From Curtobacterium sp. L6-1 (lineage in GTDB: Bacteria > Actinomycetota > Actinomycetes > Actinomycetales > Microbacteriaceae): 64,000 nt of DNA. The DNA lies in contig NZ_CP076544.1 of assembly GCF_018885305.1 (NCBI RefSeq), positions 1,178,001 through 1,242,000 of the forward strand, given 5' to 3'. Below, piece by piece: positions 1-8,610 of this stretch (position 1 is its first letter; the number at the start of each line of letters is the position of its first letter). The notes under the pieces were generated by a model. The model saw only the letters and a program-made list of their open reading frames with translations. It did not search any database and was not told where the DNA came from. A program made the translations under genes and the position numbers.

Positions 1-1
1 G

Positions 2-253
2 CGGATCCGGCCGGACGTCTACGTCAAGGGCGGGGACTACTCCCCCGAGATGCTCAGCGAGACCGAGGTCGTCCGCGCCCACGGCGGCGAGGTCGTCATG
101 GTCGACTACGTCGCCGAGCACTCCACGAGCGCCGTCGTCCGACGCATCCGTGAGACCGCCGCCGGCGCCGGCACGACCGGCCGCGCGCCCGCCGACACCG
201 GCCCGGCCGGCACCGCACCCGCGGGCCCGGCCGTCGTGCCCGGGGACGCATGA
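2..253 (+). CDS. C-terminal part of a RfaE2/HldE-like heptose-1-phosphate nucleotidyltransferase (partial)
   Basis: The gene enters from the left edge and only its last 83 residues are present. The reading begins RIRPDVYVKGGDYSPEM and continues through EVVRAHGGEVVMVDYVAEHST. This matches the end of the cytidylyltransferase-fold domain of D-glycero-beta-D-manno-heptose-1-phosphate adenylyltransferase, where the KGGDY segment and a late ExxxVxxxGG segment are characteristic. The enzyme activates heptose phosphate for glycan assembly. A poorly conserved Ala/Pro/Gly-rich tail follows. Its stop overlaps the start of the next glycosyltransferase gene (ATGA), so the two are probably co-translated. 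The missing N-terminus prevents deciding between a single-domain protein and a kinase fusion. Confidence 0.8.
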   Translation, partial: RIRPDVYVKGGDYSPEMLSETEVVRAHGGEVVMVDYVAEHSTSAVVRRIRETAAGAGTTGRAPADTGPAGTAPAGPAVVPGDA

Positions 254-1167
254 CCGCGGGCGCACGCTGGTCCGGCGAGTGGGGCCGCGCCTCCGGGTCG
301 ACCGTGGTCGCGGACGCCCCGGTCGACGTCGACGTCCTCATCCCGACCGTCGGCCGGACGGCCGAGCTCGCCGCGACGCTGGCGGGCCTGGCTGCGCAGA
401 CCGAGGTCGCGTTCCGCCTGGTCCTCAGCGACCAGTCGGAGACCGGCGACGTCGCCCTGCGGCCGGCGGTCGCCGCCATGGTGCGCGTCCTGGAGGCGCA
501 GGGCCGTCCCGTCACGCTGCTCACCCACCCGGAACGGCGCGGCCTGGCCGAGCACCGGCAGTTCCTGCTCGACCACGCCACCGCCGACGCCGTGCTCTTC
601 CTGGACGACGACGTGTGGCTCGAGAACGGGTCGCTGCACCGGATGCTCGACGCGCTGCGGTCGCTCGACACCGGCTTCGTCGGCAGCGCCGTCCAGGGCC
701 TGTCGTACCTGCAGGACCGCCGGCCGCACGAGACCGCCCCGTTCGAGCTGTGGGACGGCCCCGTCGTCCCCGAGGTCGTCCGTCGCGGCTCCCCGGGCTT
801 CGACCGGTGGTCCCTGCACAACGCTGCGAACCTGGCGCACGTCGCCGCCGACCTCGAGGTCGAGCCCGGCGGCTGGCTGCCCTACCGCGTGGCGTGGATC
901 GGCGCGTGCGCCATGTACGACCGTGCCGCGCTGGAGACCGTCGGCGGCTTCGGGTTCTGGGCATCGCTGCCGAACGGTCATGCGGGCGAGGACGTCGTCG
1001 CCCAGTGGCGGGTCATGGAGCGCTTCGGCGGGGCGGGCATCGTCCCGTCCGGCGCCGTGCACCTCGAGGCGCCGACCACGGTGACGGACCGCTCGGTGGA
1101 CGCCCCGGACGTCGTGTTCGCGCACGAGCGCGAGCAGCACGACGGCCGCGTGCAGCAGCACCCGTAG
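250..1167 (+). CDS. Family 2-like glycosyltransferase
   Basis: This 305-residue protein is a GT-A fold glycosyltransferase. After about 25 variable residues comes VDVLIPTVGRTAELAATLAG, the usual nucleotide-sugar binding start of GT2 enzymes. A metal-binding acidic triad lies in VLFLDDDVWLENGSL near residues 117-125, and a GEDVVAQWRVMERFG segment near the end resembles the acceptor-side ED motif. No membrane segment is evident, so it probably acts at the cytoplasmic face. The ATG overlaps the stop of the preceding heptose-nucleotidyltransferase gene, which suggests a role in attaching heptose or another sugar to a surface glycan. The donor and acceptor cannot be told from sequence. Confidence 0.8.
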   Translation: MTAGARWSGEWGRASGSTVVADAPVDVDVLIPTVGRTAELAATLAGLAAQTEVAFRLVLSDQSETGDVALRPAVAAMVRVLEAQGRPVTLLTHPERRGLAEHRQFLLDHATADAVLFLDDDVWLENGSLHRMLDALRSLDTGFVGSAVQGLSYLQDRRPHETAPFELWDGPVVPEVVRRGSPGFDRWSLHNAANLAHVAADLEVEPGGWLPYRVAWIGACAMYDRAALETVGGFGFWASLPNGHAGEDVVAQWRVMERFGGAGIVPSGAVHLEAPTTVTDRSVDAPDVVFAHEREQHDGRVQQHP

Positions 1168-1309
1168 CGGTACCGACCACGGCGGGGCGGCGCGCGCGCT
1201 CCGACGCCGGACCCGTCCCGCGCGATGGCTGACAAGACCCCTGCCGTGGTGCAGGATCGGAACGAGCGGGCCGGGACGACGCCTGCCACGACGAGGGAAC
1301 GAGGACGCG

Positions 1310-1903
1310 ATGGCCACCTTCACGCGCGGGTTCGGCGGACGCCGCCGCGACGCCGACGACAGCCGGATCCCGCCGGGCCAGACCCTCGTGCAGGACTGGC
1401 CGGTGCTCTCCGCCGGGGCGACCCCGGAGATCGAGCCGTCCGAGTGGAGCTTCTCGATCCAGACCGAGTCCGGCCTGCACTCGTGGACGTGGGACGAGGT
1501 CCGTGCGCTCGGGCTCGAGGACGTCACGGTCGACATCCACTGCGTGACGCACTGGACGAAGCTCGGCATGGGCTGGCGCGGCGTGCCGCTCGACAAGCTG
1601 TTCGCCGAGGTCGAGACCTCGCTCGACTTCTGCATGGTGCACAGCTTCGGCGGCTACACGACGAACGTGCCGCTCGACGAGCTGCTCGAGGGCCAGGCGT
1701 GGATCGCCTTCGAGGCCGACGGCGAGCCCCTCACCCCCGAGCACGGTGGTCCGGCCCGGCTGCTCGTGCCGCACCTGTACTTCTGGAAGAGCGCGAAGTG
1801 GGTCCGCGGCATCGTCATGCACGCCGAGGACGAGCCGGGCTTCTGGGAGAACGCCGGCTACAACATGCACGGCGACCCGTGGAAGGAAGAGCGGTACTGG
1901 TGA
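1310..1903 (+). CDS. Sulfite-oxidase-like molybdopterin-dependent oxidoreductase
   Basis: The 197-residue product is a compact oxidoreductase of the sulfite oxidase/YedY (MsrP) molybdopterin superfamily. Cys78 in VDIHCVTHWTKLG is placed as the molybdenum-liganding cysteine. Further signatures are MVHSFGGYTTNVPL, the GGPARLLVPHLYFWKSAKWVRGI block that closes the cofactor pocket, and the Trp/Tyr-rich end. It lacks the dimerisation domain of full sulfite oxidases and shows no Tat signal, so it is likely cytoplasmic. A ferredoxin-reductase-like flavoprotein starts at its stop codon (GTGA overlap) and is the probable electron partner. The substrate is unknown. The ATG follows a purine-rich GAGGA ribosome site. 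Confidence 0.85.
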   Translation: MATFTRGFGGRRRDADDSRIPPGQTLVQDWPVLSAGATPEIEPSEWSFSIQTESGLHSWTWDEVRALGLEDVTVDIHCVTHWTKLGMGWRGVPLDKLFAEVETSLDFCMVHSFGGYTTNVPLDELLEGQAWIAFEADGEPLTPEHGGPARLLVPHLYFWKSAKWVRGIVMHAEDEPGFWENAGYNMHGDPWKEERYW

Positions 1904-2706
1904 CCCTGCCGACCACCGACCGGTCCGGCCCGGAGGCCCGCCCCGCGTCCGCCGCGCCGGCCCGGCCGCTCCGCCGCCCGGCCTGGCACCCCGCCACGGT
2001 CGCTGCGCTCGCCCCGGAGACCCCGAACGCCCGTCGGCTCGTGCTCGACGTGCCGACGTGGCCCGGCAACGACCCCGGGCAGCACCTCGACCTGCGGCTG
2101 ACCGCGGAGGACGGCTACCAGGCGACCCGCTCGTACTCGATCGCCTCGTCCGGCGACGGCACGCGCGTCACGCTCGCCGTCGACCGGGTGGAGGACGGCG
2201 AGGTGTCCCCGTTCCTCGTCGACGCCGTCGAGGTCGGGGACGCGCTCGAGGTGCACGGCCCGCTCGGCGGCTGGTTCGTCTGGCATCCCTACACCGACAC
2301 CCGTCCGGTGCAGCTCATCGCGGGGGGATCGGGCATCGTGCCGCTCCTGCCGATGGTGACCGCGCACGCCGAGGCCGAGGACCCCACGCCCTTCCGCCTG
2401 CTCTACGCCGTCCGGACCCCGGAGGACGTCTTCTTCCGTCGGGAGCTCGACGCGGCCCTGGCGACGGCCGACCGGGCTCCGTTCGACCTCGAGGTCGTGC
2501 ACAGCCGCCGCGCTCCCGAGGGCGCCGCGACCCCGGCCGGCCGCCTGACCCGCGACCGCCTCGCTGCGGCGGTCCTGCCGCCGGAGGCCGGTGCGCGCCT
2601 GTACGTCTGCGGGTCCACCCCCTTCGTCGAGCAGGTCCTGCGCTGGCTCGGCGAGCTCGGACACGACACCACCGAGGTGCGTGCGGAGCGGTTCGGCGGC
2701 GCGTGA
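1900..2706 (+). CDS. FAD/NAD(P)-binding ferredoxin-reductase-like oxidoreductase
   Basis: This 268-residue flavoprotein has the ferredoxin-NADP reductase layout. An N-terminal FAD barrel carries RSYSIASS (the RxYS flavin motif). A nucleotide-binding domain carries GGSGIVPLLPM and ends with YVCGSTPFVEQVLRWL. There is no C-terminal [2Fe-2S] domain, so electrons probably pass directly to a partner. That partner is most likely the molybdoenzyme encoded just upstream, whose stop codon overlaps this GTG start. GGAAGGAAGA lies just upstream as ribosome-binding site. Longer readings of the frame are possible upstream but run antisense-like through the molybdoenzyme gene and were rejected. Confidence 0.85.
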   Translation: MTLPTTDRSGPEARPASAAPARPLRRPAWHPATVAALAPETPNARRLVLDVPTWPGNDPGQHLDLRLTAEDGYQATRSYSIASSGDGTRVTLAVDRVEDGEVSPFLVDAVEVGDALEVHGPLGGWFVWHPYTDTRPVQLIAGGSGIVPLLPMVTAHAEAEDPTPFRLLYAVRTPEDVFFRRELDAALATADRAPFDLEVVHSRRAPEGAATPAGRLTRDRLAAAVLPPEAGARLYVCGSTPFVEQVLRWLGELGHDTTEVRAERFGGA

Positions 2707-3010
2707 CGACGGTCGTCGACGCCTGCGACGGTCACCGGGTCGGTCTGCCGGGCACCAGGGCGGTCGTCAGCGACCGAGCCACCGTGTCGGCGGTCGCGGT
2801 GCGAGTCGACACGCCCTGACGGACGGAAGCGTGCGGGAAACCGCATCGTCCGACTCCGGACCCACCCCGCGGCGCTCCTGCTCCGAAGACGTCCCCGGGC
2901 CCGCGACCGGACCACCCATCCGGGGGCCACACCGGAGGCGACGACGCCTCCGCGCCGGTGGGCGCGGGGACCCGAACCCTGCGCCTGCCGGTGCGTCCGG
3001 TCCGAGCACC

Positions 3011-3050
3011 CGCCCGGAACGACAGAACCCCGCCCGGAACGACAGAACCC
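3011..3050. repeat. Exact 20-bp tandem duplication
   Basis: The unit CGCCCGGAACGACAGAACCC occurs at 3011-3030 and again at 3031-3050 without a mismatch. It lies directly beside the hairpin downstream of tRNA-Gly, and the second copy supplies one arm of that hairpin. Confidence 0.9.
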
Positions 3051-3074
3051 CCCGACCATGAGGCCGAGGGGTTC
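3045..3074 (-). terminator. Probable terminator of tRNA-Gly
   Basis: A GAACCCC...GGGGTTC stem with a GC-rich loop sits 12 bases beyond the 3' end of the minus-strand tRNA-Gly. It is not followed by a T-run, which is common in high-GC actinobacteria. Confidence 0.5.
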
Positions 3075-3085
3075 CGTGTGTTCCG

Positions 3086-3157
3086 AGCGGATGACGAGAT
3101 TCGAACTCGCGACCCTCACCTTGGCAAGGTGATGCGCTACCACTGCGCCACATCCGC
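3086..3157 (-). tRNA. tRNA-Gly (GCC), copy 1
   Basis: The minus strand folds as a 72-nt tRNA. The acceptor stem GCGGATG pairs with CATCCGC, the D-arm is GCGCAGTGGTAGCGC, the anticodon loop reads TTGCCAA (anticodon GCC), and the T-arm contains GTTCGAATC. CCA is not encoded. The gene is identical over its whole length to the copy at 9476-9547, in the same orientation. Confidence 0.97.
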
Positions 3158-3267
3158 ACGCTGACCACCGGGGTGACCAACGTCGTCCACTGTACCCGAC
3201 CTGTCGCCGGAACCGGGCCTCCCGTCCGCGTGTCGGGCGCGCCGCGCGCCGGGACCGGCCGCCGGGC

Positions 3268-3283
3268 TAGGGTCGGACGCGTG
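3268..3283 (+). promoter_or_regulatory. Leaderless-type promoter of the serine hydrolase gene
   Basis: A TAGGGT -10 element at 3268-3273 is followed by seven bases and then the GTG start, so transcription would begin at or next to the start codon. No Shine-Dalgarno sequence is present. The same arrangement (TAGGGT, CGACGC, GTG) occurs before the gene at 15827. Confidence 0.55.
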
Positions 3284-4663
3284 ACGACGACGTTCCGACG
3301 CAGTTCCCCGTCCGCCCTCGGCATCGACGCGGCCGGTGTCGACCGGCTCGCGACCGCCCTCGAGCAGACACCGCTCGTGGAGCCGCACAGCCTGGTCGTC
3401 CTGCGGCACGGCGCGGTCGCCGCCGAGGGGTGGTGGGCGCCGTTCACCCCGGACCGTCCGCACCTGCTGTACTCGCTCAGCAAGAGCTTCACCGCGGCGG
3501 CCGTGGGCATCGCGGTCCGCGCCGGCCTGGTCGACCTCGACGCGACGGTGATCAGCCACTTCCCCGAACTCGACTCCGAGGTCACCGACGCCCGAACGCG
3601 GCGGATGCGGGTGCGACACCTCCTCGCGATGGCGAGCGGACACCGCACCGAGACGATCGACCGTGCCGAGGCGATCGACCCGACGAACACCGTGCGCGGG
3701 TTCCTGCTCCTCCCGCCCGACGAGGAGCCCGGCAGCGTGTTCGCCTACAACCAGCCGTGCACCTACACGCTCGGCGAGATCGTCCGGCGGGTCAGCGGCG
3801 GCTCGCTGCTGGAGTTCCTGCGCCCGCGGCTCTTCGCGCCACTGGGCATCGACGACTTCACCTGGCGTCGGGACGAATCCGGCGCCGAGCTCGGCTACAG
3901 CGGCGGGTACACGACGACGGACGCGATCGCCGCGCTCGGCCAGCTGTACCTGCAGCGCGGGGTGTGGGACGGCGAGCGGATCCTCGACGAGGACTGGGTC
4001 GAGCAGGCAACCAGCGTCCAGGTCGCCAACCCGGACGAGACGAACCCCGACTGGTCACAGGGATACGGCTTCCAGTTCTGGATGGCCCGCCGCGGTTTCC
4101 GGGGCGACGGTGCGTACGGGCAGTTCTGCGTGGTGCTCCCCGAGCACGACGTCGTCGTGGCCGTCACCGGCCAGAGCCTCGACATGCAGGCCGTCCTCGA
4201 CGCCGTGTGGGCGCACCTCCTGCCCGCGGTCGGCCGCGACGGCTCGGCGGACGCCGACGACGCACTCCGCGACCGGCTGGCCGCCCTCGCCCTGCCGCCG
4301 CTCACCGGCGGGCCGCTCGGCAGCCTCCCCGCGGTCGCGCCGTCCTCGCCGGTCCCGGTCGGCGGCGACTCCGGCCTGGAGGCGGTGCACCTGTCCCAGG
4401 ACGCGGACCGTCGGTGGGTGGTCACCCTGGTCGACGCGTCCGGCGAGGTGACCGCGCCGGTCGGTGAGGGCGTGTGGCTCGTCGCAGGTGCGACCGCCGC
4501 GAGCGGTGCGCGCACGGGTGACGCGGTGGCGGTCGACGTCCGCTTCGTCGACACCCCGCACCTGCTGCACGTGCGGGCTGACCTGGCCACGGGCGCCGTC
4601 ACTGCCGCGTGGGAGACCCAGCCGCTGCACGACGGGGTGGCGACGCTCCGCCGCCAGGGCTGA
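3281..4663 (+). CDS. Beta-lactamase class C-like serine hydrolase
   Basis: The 460-residue protein belongs to the class C beta-lactamase/penicillin-binding-protein-like serine hydrolases. The nucleophile motif SLSK is at residues 65-68 and the second-motif Tyr-Asn (FAYNQPCTY) at 156-157. A GDGAYGQF segment takes the place of the third motif. The last 120 residues form a separate beta-rich region of unknown role. There is no signal peptide from the chosen start, so the enzyme is probably cytoplasmic and more likely an esterase or peptidase than a true beta-lactamase. GTG 3281 was chosen because a -10 box lies just upstream; a longer reading would run back towards the tRNA promoter. Confidence 0.85.
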   Translation: MTTTFRRSSPSALGIDAAGVDRLATALEQTPLVEPHSLVVLRHGAVAAEGWWAPFTPDRPHLLYSLSKSFTAAAVGIAVRAGLVDLDATVISHFPELDSEVTDARTRRMRVRHLLAMASGHRTETIDRAEAIDPTNTVRGFLLLPPDEEPGSVFAYNQPCTYTLGEIVRRVSGGSLLEFLRPRLFAPLGIDDFTWRRDESGAELGYSGGYTTTDAIAALGQLYLQRGVWDGERILDEDWVEQATSVQVANPDETNPDWSQGYGFQFWMARRGFRGDGAYGQFCVVLPEHDVVVAVTGQSLDMQAVLDAVWAHLLPAVGRDGSADADDALRDRLAALALPPLTGGPLGSLPAVAPSSPVPVGGDSGLEAVHLSQDADRRWVVTLVDASGEVTAPVGEGVWLVAGATAASGARTGDAVAVDVRFVDTPHLLHVRADLATGAVTAAWETQPLHDGVATLRRQG

Positions 4664-4693
4664 GCGGCGGCCCGGGCGCCTGCCGGCCGGCGG

Positions 4694-6613
4694 TCAGCGG
4701 GTCGCGCCGGTGACGACGGCGTGCGCGAAGGACCAGGGCGCCTCGGCCACGCCGGAGCACATGTAGGCGCCGATCGACGGGTTGCAGGGCTGGTCGCGCG
4801 TGGCCTCCCAGTAGGAGAGGACCTCGACGCCGTTCGCCACCGACCAGGCGGCCAGGTGCTCGGCGTCGGCCCGGGTGAACACCTCGCCGGTGTCGTTGAG
4901 CCCGACCATCGGGGTGATGCCGACGCGGCCCAGGCGCTCCCGCGCCGAGAGCCCCGCGTAGGCCGGGATCGTCGCCAGCTGCTCGGCGGTCGCGAGGGCG
5001 GCGGCCTGCGCTGCCTCCCCCATCGGCTGCGCACCCTGTCCGTAGTCCATCGCCATCACGTTCACCGCGACCGGTCGCACGCCGGCCTGTGCGAGCCCAC
5101 GCACCGCGGCGACGCCCTCGGGCAGCAGCCCCGTGGGCATGACCGGCAGGGTGAGCGACACGTCGAGGTGGCGACCCTTCGCCGCCTGCGCCCGGACGAC
5201 CGCGGCGATCGCCGTCGCCCGCCGCTGGTTCGCCGCCGTGTTGCCGAGCGATGAGCCCTCGATGTCCAGGTCGATGCGGTCGACGCCGAACCGGTCGACG
5301 ACCTGCTGGTAGGCCGCCTGCAGCCGCACGGGGTCGGTGCACTTCAGGGCGAGCTCGCTGTTCACGGCGCCGCCGAAGGACACGACGACCTGTCCGCCCG
5401 TCGCCTGGAACGCGCTGATGTTCGCGTGGAAGTCCTGCGGTCCGCCGATCCGGTACGCGTCGAAGCCCGCCCACGCCGGTGTGCACGCGCTGCCGCCGTT
5501 GTCGGACACGACGAACGCCAGGGTGAACGCCCGCATCCCGGTGCGCTGGGCGAAGGTGGTCAGGTCGGCGGTCGGCCAGAGCCCGAGGTCGACGTACGGC
5601 GCGACCAGGGTGTCGGCGACGCGCGGGCCGGTGAGCGGCGCCGGCACGGCGATCGGGGTCGGCGCGGGGTCCGACGGTGCCGGTCCCCCGGTGGGGCCAC
5701 CGGTCACCCGGCAGCCGACGTCGTGCCCGGCCGGCACGTCGAGGACGGTGCAGGCAGTCGGGACGAGCCCCGCGCCTCCAGGCGTGCGCGAGGTCAACCC
5801 GAACGCGGTCGCGGCCCCGGCGTCGAGGGCGGTGCCGTAGCTCGGCGCGGACGCGGTGAAGCCGTCGGCGGCGGGAGCGACCACCGCGTCCCACATCGCG
5901 TCGACGGTGCCGGCGTAGGTGAAGCGGATGCGCCAGGGGTCGAGCCGGAGCGTCGTGCCGTTCGTGACGCTGACGGAGGACTGGGTGCCGGTCGACCACG
6001 ACGCGTTGTTCAACCAGCCGACCGAGACCGTGCCGTCGCGGCCGGTCGTCGGGGCGGAGGGGGCGGACGGGGTCGGGGTCGGCGTCGGCTTCGCTGTGGG
6101 GCTCGGCGTCGGCGTGGGCGTCGGCTTCGCGGTGGGGCTGGGCCTGGGCGTCGTCGTCGACGGGGTGCCCGGGGTCGCGCGCCCGCCGTTCAGGGAACAC
6201 GGCAGCGAGGACCCGACGACCGTGCACGAGGTCGGGACCATCCGGGCTCCCGCGACCTTCCGCGAGTCGATCCGGAAGGACGTGGTCGCACCGGCCCGCA
6301 CGTCGGTCCGGCCGGTCACACCCGCGACGGTGAAGGACCCCGTCGTGCTCGAGACCTTGCGGACGTCCCGGTACACGCGCGGTCGGGAGGCGTAGGCGAA
6401 CGTGATCCGCCAGCCCCGCCACGTCGTCGCCGAGCCGTTCTTCACGCTGATCGACGACCGGAACCCGGTCTTCCAGGAGTTCGTGTTCTTCCAGGTCACG
6501 CTGACCCGCGGAGCGGGAGCGGCCTCGGCCGGCGCCGACGTGGTGCCCGTCGCGACGAGCGCGAGCACGACGGCGACCGGGAGGAAGCGGCGGGACAGCG
6601 ATGATCGCGACAA
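4694..6613 (-). CDS. Secreted chitinase: two CBM2-like domains plus GH18 catalytic domain
   Basis: This is a secreted modular glycosidase. A signal peptide (SLSRRFLPVAVVLALVATG...AEA) precedes a carbohydrate-binding CBM2-like domain (VTWKNTNSWKTGF). A Pro/Thr linker with an internally repeated SPTAKPTPTPT unit follows, then a second CBM2-like domain (VGWLNNASWSTGT) and the GH18 barrel. The catalytic strand reads RIDLDIEG, matching the GH18 DxDxE signature, and VVVSFGG and AMDYG are other GH18 strand ends. It should cut chitin or related glucosamine polymers outside the cell. The start is uncertain: TTG at 6613 has GAGGAG seven bases upstream and gives a normal signal peptide, while an in-frame GTG at 6640 lacks a good ribosome site. 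Confidence 0.88.
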   Translation of the reverse strand: MSRSSLSRRFLPVAVVLALVATGTTSAPAEAAPAPRVSVTWKNTNSWKTGFRSSISVKNGSATTWRGWRITFAYASRPRVYRDVRKVSSTTGSFTVAGVTGRTDVRAGATTSFRIDSRKVAGARMVPTSCTVVGSSLPCSLNGGRATPGTPSTTTPRPSPTAKPTPTPTPSPTAKPTPTPTPSAPSAPTTGRDGTVSVGWLNNASWSTGTQSSVSVTNGTTLRLDPWRIRFTYAGTVDAMWDAVVAPAADGFTASAPSYGTALDAGAATAFGLTSRTPGGAGLVPTACTVLDVPAGHDVGCRVTGGPTGGPAPSDPAPTPIAVPAPLTGPRVADTLVAPYVDLGLWPTADLTTFAQRTGMRAFTLAFVVSDNGGSACTPAWAGFDAYRIGGPQDFHANISAFQATGGQVVVSFGGAVNSELALKCTDPVRLQAAYQQVVDRFGVDRIDLDIEGSSLGNTAANQRRATAIAAVVRAQAAKGRHLDVSLTLPVMPTGLLPEGVAAVRGLAQAGVRPVAVNVMAMDYGQGAQPMGEAAQAAALATAEQLATIPAYAGLSARERLGRVGITPMVGLNDTGEVFTRADAEHLAAWSVANGVEVLSYWEATRDQPCNPSIGAYMCSGVAEAPWSFAHAVVTGATR

Positions 6614-6752
6614 GACGGTGCTCCTCGGTTCGGGGACCACTCCGACGCCCTGTCGTACCGGACGTCACGAGCTCTGCTCTCCCCTATCGACCACCGACGC
6701 CCGCCCGTCGGTGTGGTTCGGACCGTCGGTCCGGTCGGTCCCGTCGGTCCGG

Positions 6753-7307
6753 TCAGGGGGTCGCCGACGCGGACCCGTGCAGGAGCGGGAACCAGTGCCG
6801 GTCCCGCAGCAGGCTCGTCGCCGCGTCGACGCCGACCCAGTCACCCCGGACCACCGGCGCTCCGCCCACCGACCACACGCCGAAGTTGGCGAGCGGTGCC
6901 GGCCAGGGGTAGTCGCTGGCTCCCACGTCCACGACGTTGCGGACCGCGCCGACGTAGTGCGCCTCCCGGGGTGCCCCCGTCACGACGGCGACCAGCTCGG
7001 CCAGCGTCGACGCGCCGCCGGGATCGCCGACCGCGACCGCTCGGGTCGGGAGGTCGAGCTTGCCCGCTCCGTCGCGCGGGACGCAGAAGACCCGGTCGTC
7101 GCGGCGGAGCAGGAGCCGCACCAGGCACATCGGAGCGGGCGCTCGGCCGCCGCGGACCACCAGCGCCCGCCCGCCGGGCGGCAACCAGGGTGCGTCGACC
7201 CGCTCGGCGACCACCGCCTCCTGTGCGTCCCTGGTGTGGTCGAGCCCGTCCGCATCGGGCTGCCTGGCGGAGCGCGGAGAGGACGCAGGTGCCGGAGTCT
7301 GCTGCAT
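6753..7307 (-). CDS. Nudix-like hypothetical protein
   Basis: The 184-residue product resembles a divergent Nudix-fold protein: LVRLLLRRDDRVFCVPRDGAGKLDLPTRAV, then GAVRNVVD and PWPAPLANFGVW. The canonical Nudix box (GX5EX7REUXEEXGU) is not visible, so pyrophosphohydrolase activity is doubtful and no substrate can be proposed. The ATG is well supported by GAGGAGG seven bases upstream. It is transcribed leftwards towards the chitinase gene and diverges from the broken membrane-protein gene on its right. Composition is normal for the window. Confidence 0.6.
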   Translation of the reverse strand: MQQTPAPASSPRSARQPDADGLDHTRDAQEAVVAERVDAPWLPPGGRALVVRGGRAPAPMCLVRLLLRRDDRVFCVPRDGAGKLDLPTRAVAVGDPGGASTLAELVAVVTGAPREAHYVGAVRNVVDVGASDYPWPAPLANFGVWSVGGAPVVRGDWVGVDAATSLLRDRHWFPLLHGSASATP

Positions 7308-7414
7308 GGTTCCTCCTCGTCGGGCACGGTACTGCGTCAGGACCGGGACGTGGGCGAGGAACGCGGTCCCGGGCAGCTGTGCGCCGCAACGGTGTCGGCC
7401 TCGCGCGCGACACC

Positions 7415-8090
7415 TCGAGCCACTGCAACTTCACCGACACGACGAGTTCGACGGTCTACGTCGTGATGGCGGCGTCGATCGGCGTGGTGTGGACAGCCAC
7501 CCCGGTGGTGGCGGTGTTCCTCTTCCGGGCACCGCTCGGCGACCGGGCGAGGCGCGCCGCCGTTCGGGCGGGGGTCGTGCTCGCCCTCGTCGGGATGTCG
7601 ACGGGCTTCCTCATGGTCGGGCCGACGGGGGCGCAGCTTGCCGACTACCGGGGCATCGTCGGCGCCCACACGGTCGGGGCGCCGGACGGCGGCCCTGGCC
7701 TGCCCGGCCCCGGGTGGAGCACCGTGGCCGGTGACCTGCGCGTGCCGCACTTCCTCGGGATGCACGCACTGCAGCTCCTCCCGCTGCTCGCCCTCACGAC
7801 GGAACTCCTGGCCCGGCGGGTGGCCGCACTCCGTTCCGATCACGTCCGCGCGCGCATGGTCCTGGACGGTGCGGCAGCGTGCGGCGGTGTCGGCGGGATC
7901 ACCCTCTGGCAGGCGCTCCGGGGCCAGTCCGTCGTGCAGCCCGACGGTGCCACCCTCGTCGCCGGCGTCCTGCTCGTCGCGGCCACCGCCACTGCGACGG
8001 TCGCGGTGGTCCGTGCCGGTGCCACCACTGCCTCCACCGACCCACTCCCCACAGCAGTCCGTGACCCGCCGTGGTGTCGGCCGCCGCGGT
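7415..8090 (+). pseudogene. Truncated membrane-protein gene, broken at both ends
   Basis: This frame has strong coding character: high GC3, and hydrophobic segments such as IGVVWTATPVVAVFLF and AAVRAGVVLALVGM, then GAHTVGAPDGGPGLPGPGW and LRVPHFLGMHALQLLPLLAL. I recall this pattern from a family of integral membrane proteins of about 300 residues whose N-terminal half is missing here. The first plausible start is GTG 7463, with no ribosome site. After about 8040 the coding character fades, yet the frame runs without a stop through the opposing lipoprotein gene to 8566. The likely explanation is a remnant with a deletion at each end. Confidence 0.55.
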
Positions 8091-8541
8091 CACTGCTCGA
8101 TGTGGTCGGGCTGCTCGCGGCTCGGTCGTGGATGTACTCGTACGTCGGGTCGGGTCGTTCTCGGTCGCCGACCCAGAAGCCGAGGGTCTTCCCGCTGCGG
8201 ACGCCGCTCATCACCCGTCTGTCGTCGGTCTCGAAGACGACCACGAGGGTGTTCCCCTCCTCGAGATCCCACGAGCCGGAGAAGTCCACCGGCAGGCTGC
8301 CGGTGCTGCACCCGGCTGGGATGACCATGACGGGAACCCGCGCGCAAGCGAGGCCCTGCGGGACGCCCTCAGCGGTGAAGGTGTGGTCATCCCGCATCAC
8401 GATGGTGCTGCCGCCATCCGGTGAGAGCGTCCACGCTCCGACTGGATCCGCCATCGGTTCGAAGAACGACGACGAGCAGCCCGTCGCCGTCAGCAGTGTC
8501 GCCGCGGCGAGCACCACGGCCGCTGGCCACACCTTCCGCAC
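7840..8541 (-). CDS. Putative lipoprotein, probably with a read-through C-terminus
   Basis: The ATG at 8541 begins a lipoprotein signal peptide (KVWPAAVVLAAATLLTATGC) with a lipobox Cys followed by SSS. The mature part up to about residue 140 (VGAWTLSPDGGSTIVMRDDHTF ... DPTYEYIHD) is beta-rich and resembles small extracytoplasmic domains of unknown role. Codon use is less GC-biased than in neighbouring genes, hinting at transfer. From about 8100 down to the stop at 7840 the reading is Ser/Arg/Ala-rich and antisense to the coding frame of the membrane-protein remnant, so the natural stop has probably been lost. The functional protein may end near 8090. Confidence 0.6.
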   Translation of the reverse strand: MRKVWPAAVVLAAATLLTATGCSSSFFEPMADPVGAWTLSPDGGSTIVMRDDHTFTAEGVPQGLACARVPVMVIPAGCSTGSLPVDFSGSWDLEEGNTLVVVFETDDRRVMSGVRSGKTLGFWVGDRERPDPTYEYIHDRAASSPTTSSSDRGGRHHGGSRTAVGSGSVEAVVAPARTTATVAVAVAATSRTPATRVAPSGCTTDWPRSACQRVIPPTPPHAAAPSRTMRART

Positions 8542-8610
8542 CGCTTCCCTCTCGCTTGCCTCTTGACCGTCCGGTAGCCGCTGTCCGCCGCCCGCTGGAG
8601 ATCCTGCGCG

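Larger units (their letters stand above)
2707..3085. other. Gene-free stretch with a 20-bp tandem duplication
   Basis: About 380 bases between the flavin reductase and tRNA-Gly hold no convincing gene. Open frames here are short and lack ribosome sites. The only structure seen is an exact 20-bp tandem duplication at 3011-3050 and the hairpin that follows the tRNA. Confidence 0.6.

Noticed and set aside
106..1635. A 509-codon minus-strand open frame
   Set aside because: It runs antisense to the glycosyltransferase and molybdoenzyme genes, is Arg/Pro/Gly-rich with no family pattern, and reflects the high GC content.
3011..3050. The 20-bp duplication as the start of a CRISPR array
   Set aside because: The two copies are directly adjacent without spacers and there are no cas genes.
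6753..7307. A confident Nudix hydrolase
   Set aside because: The Nudix box is not visible, so only a Nudix-like label was kept.
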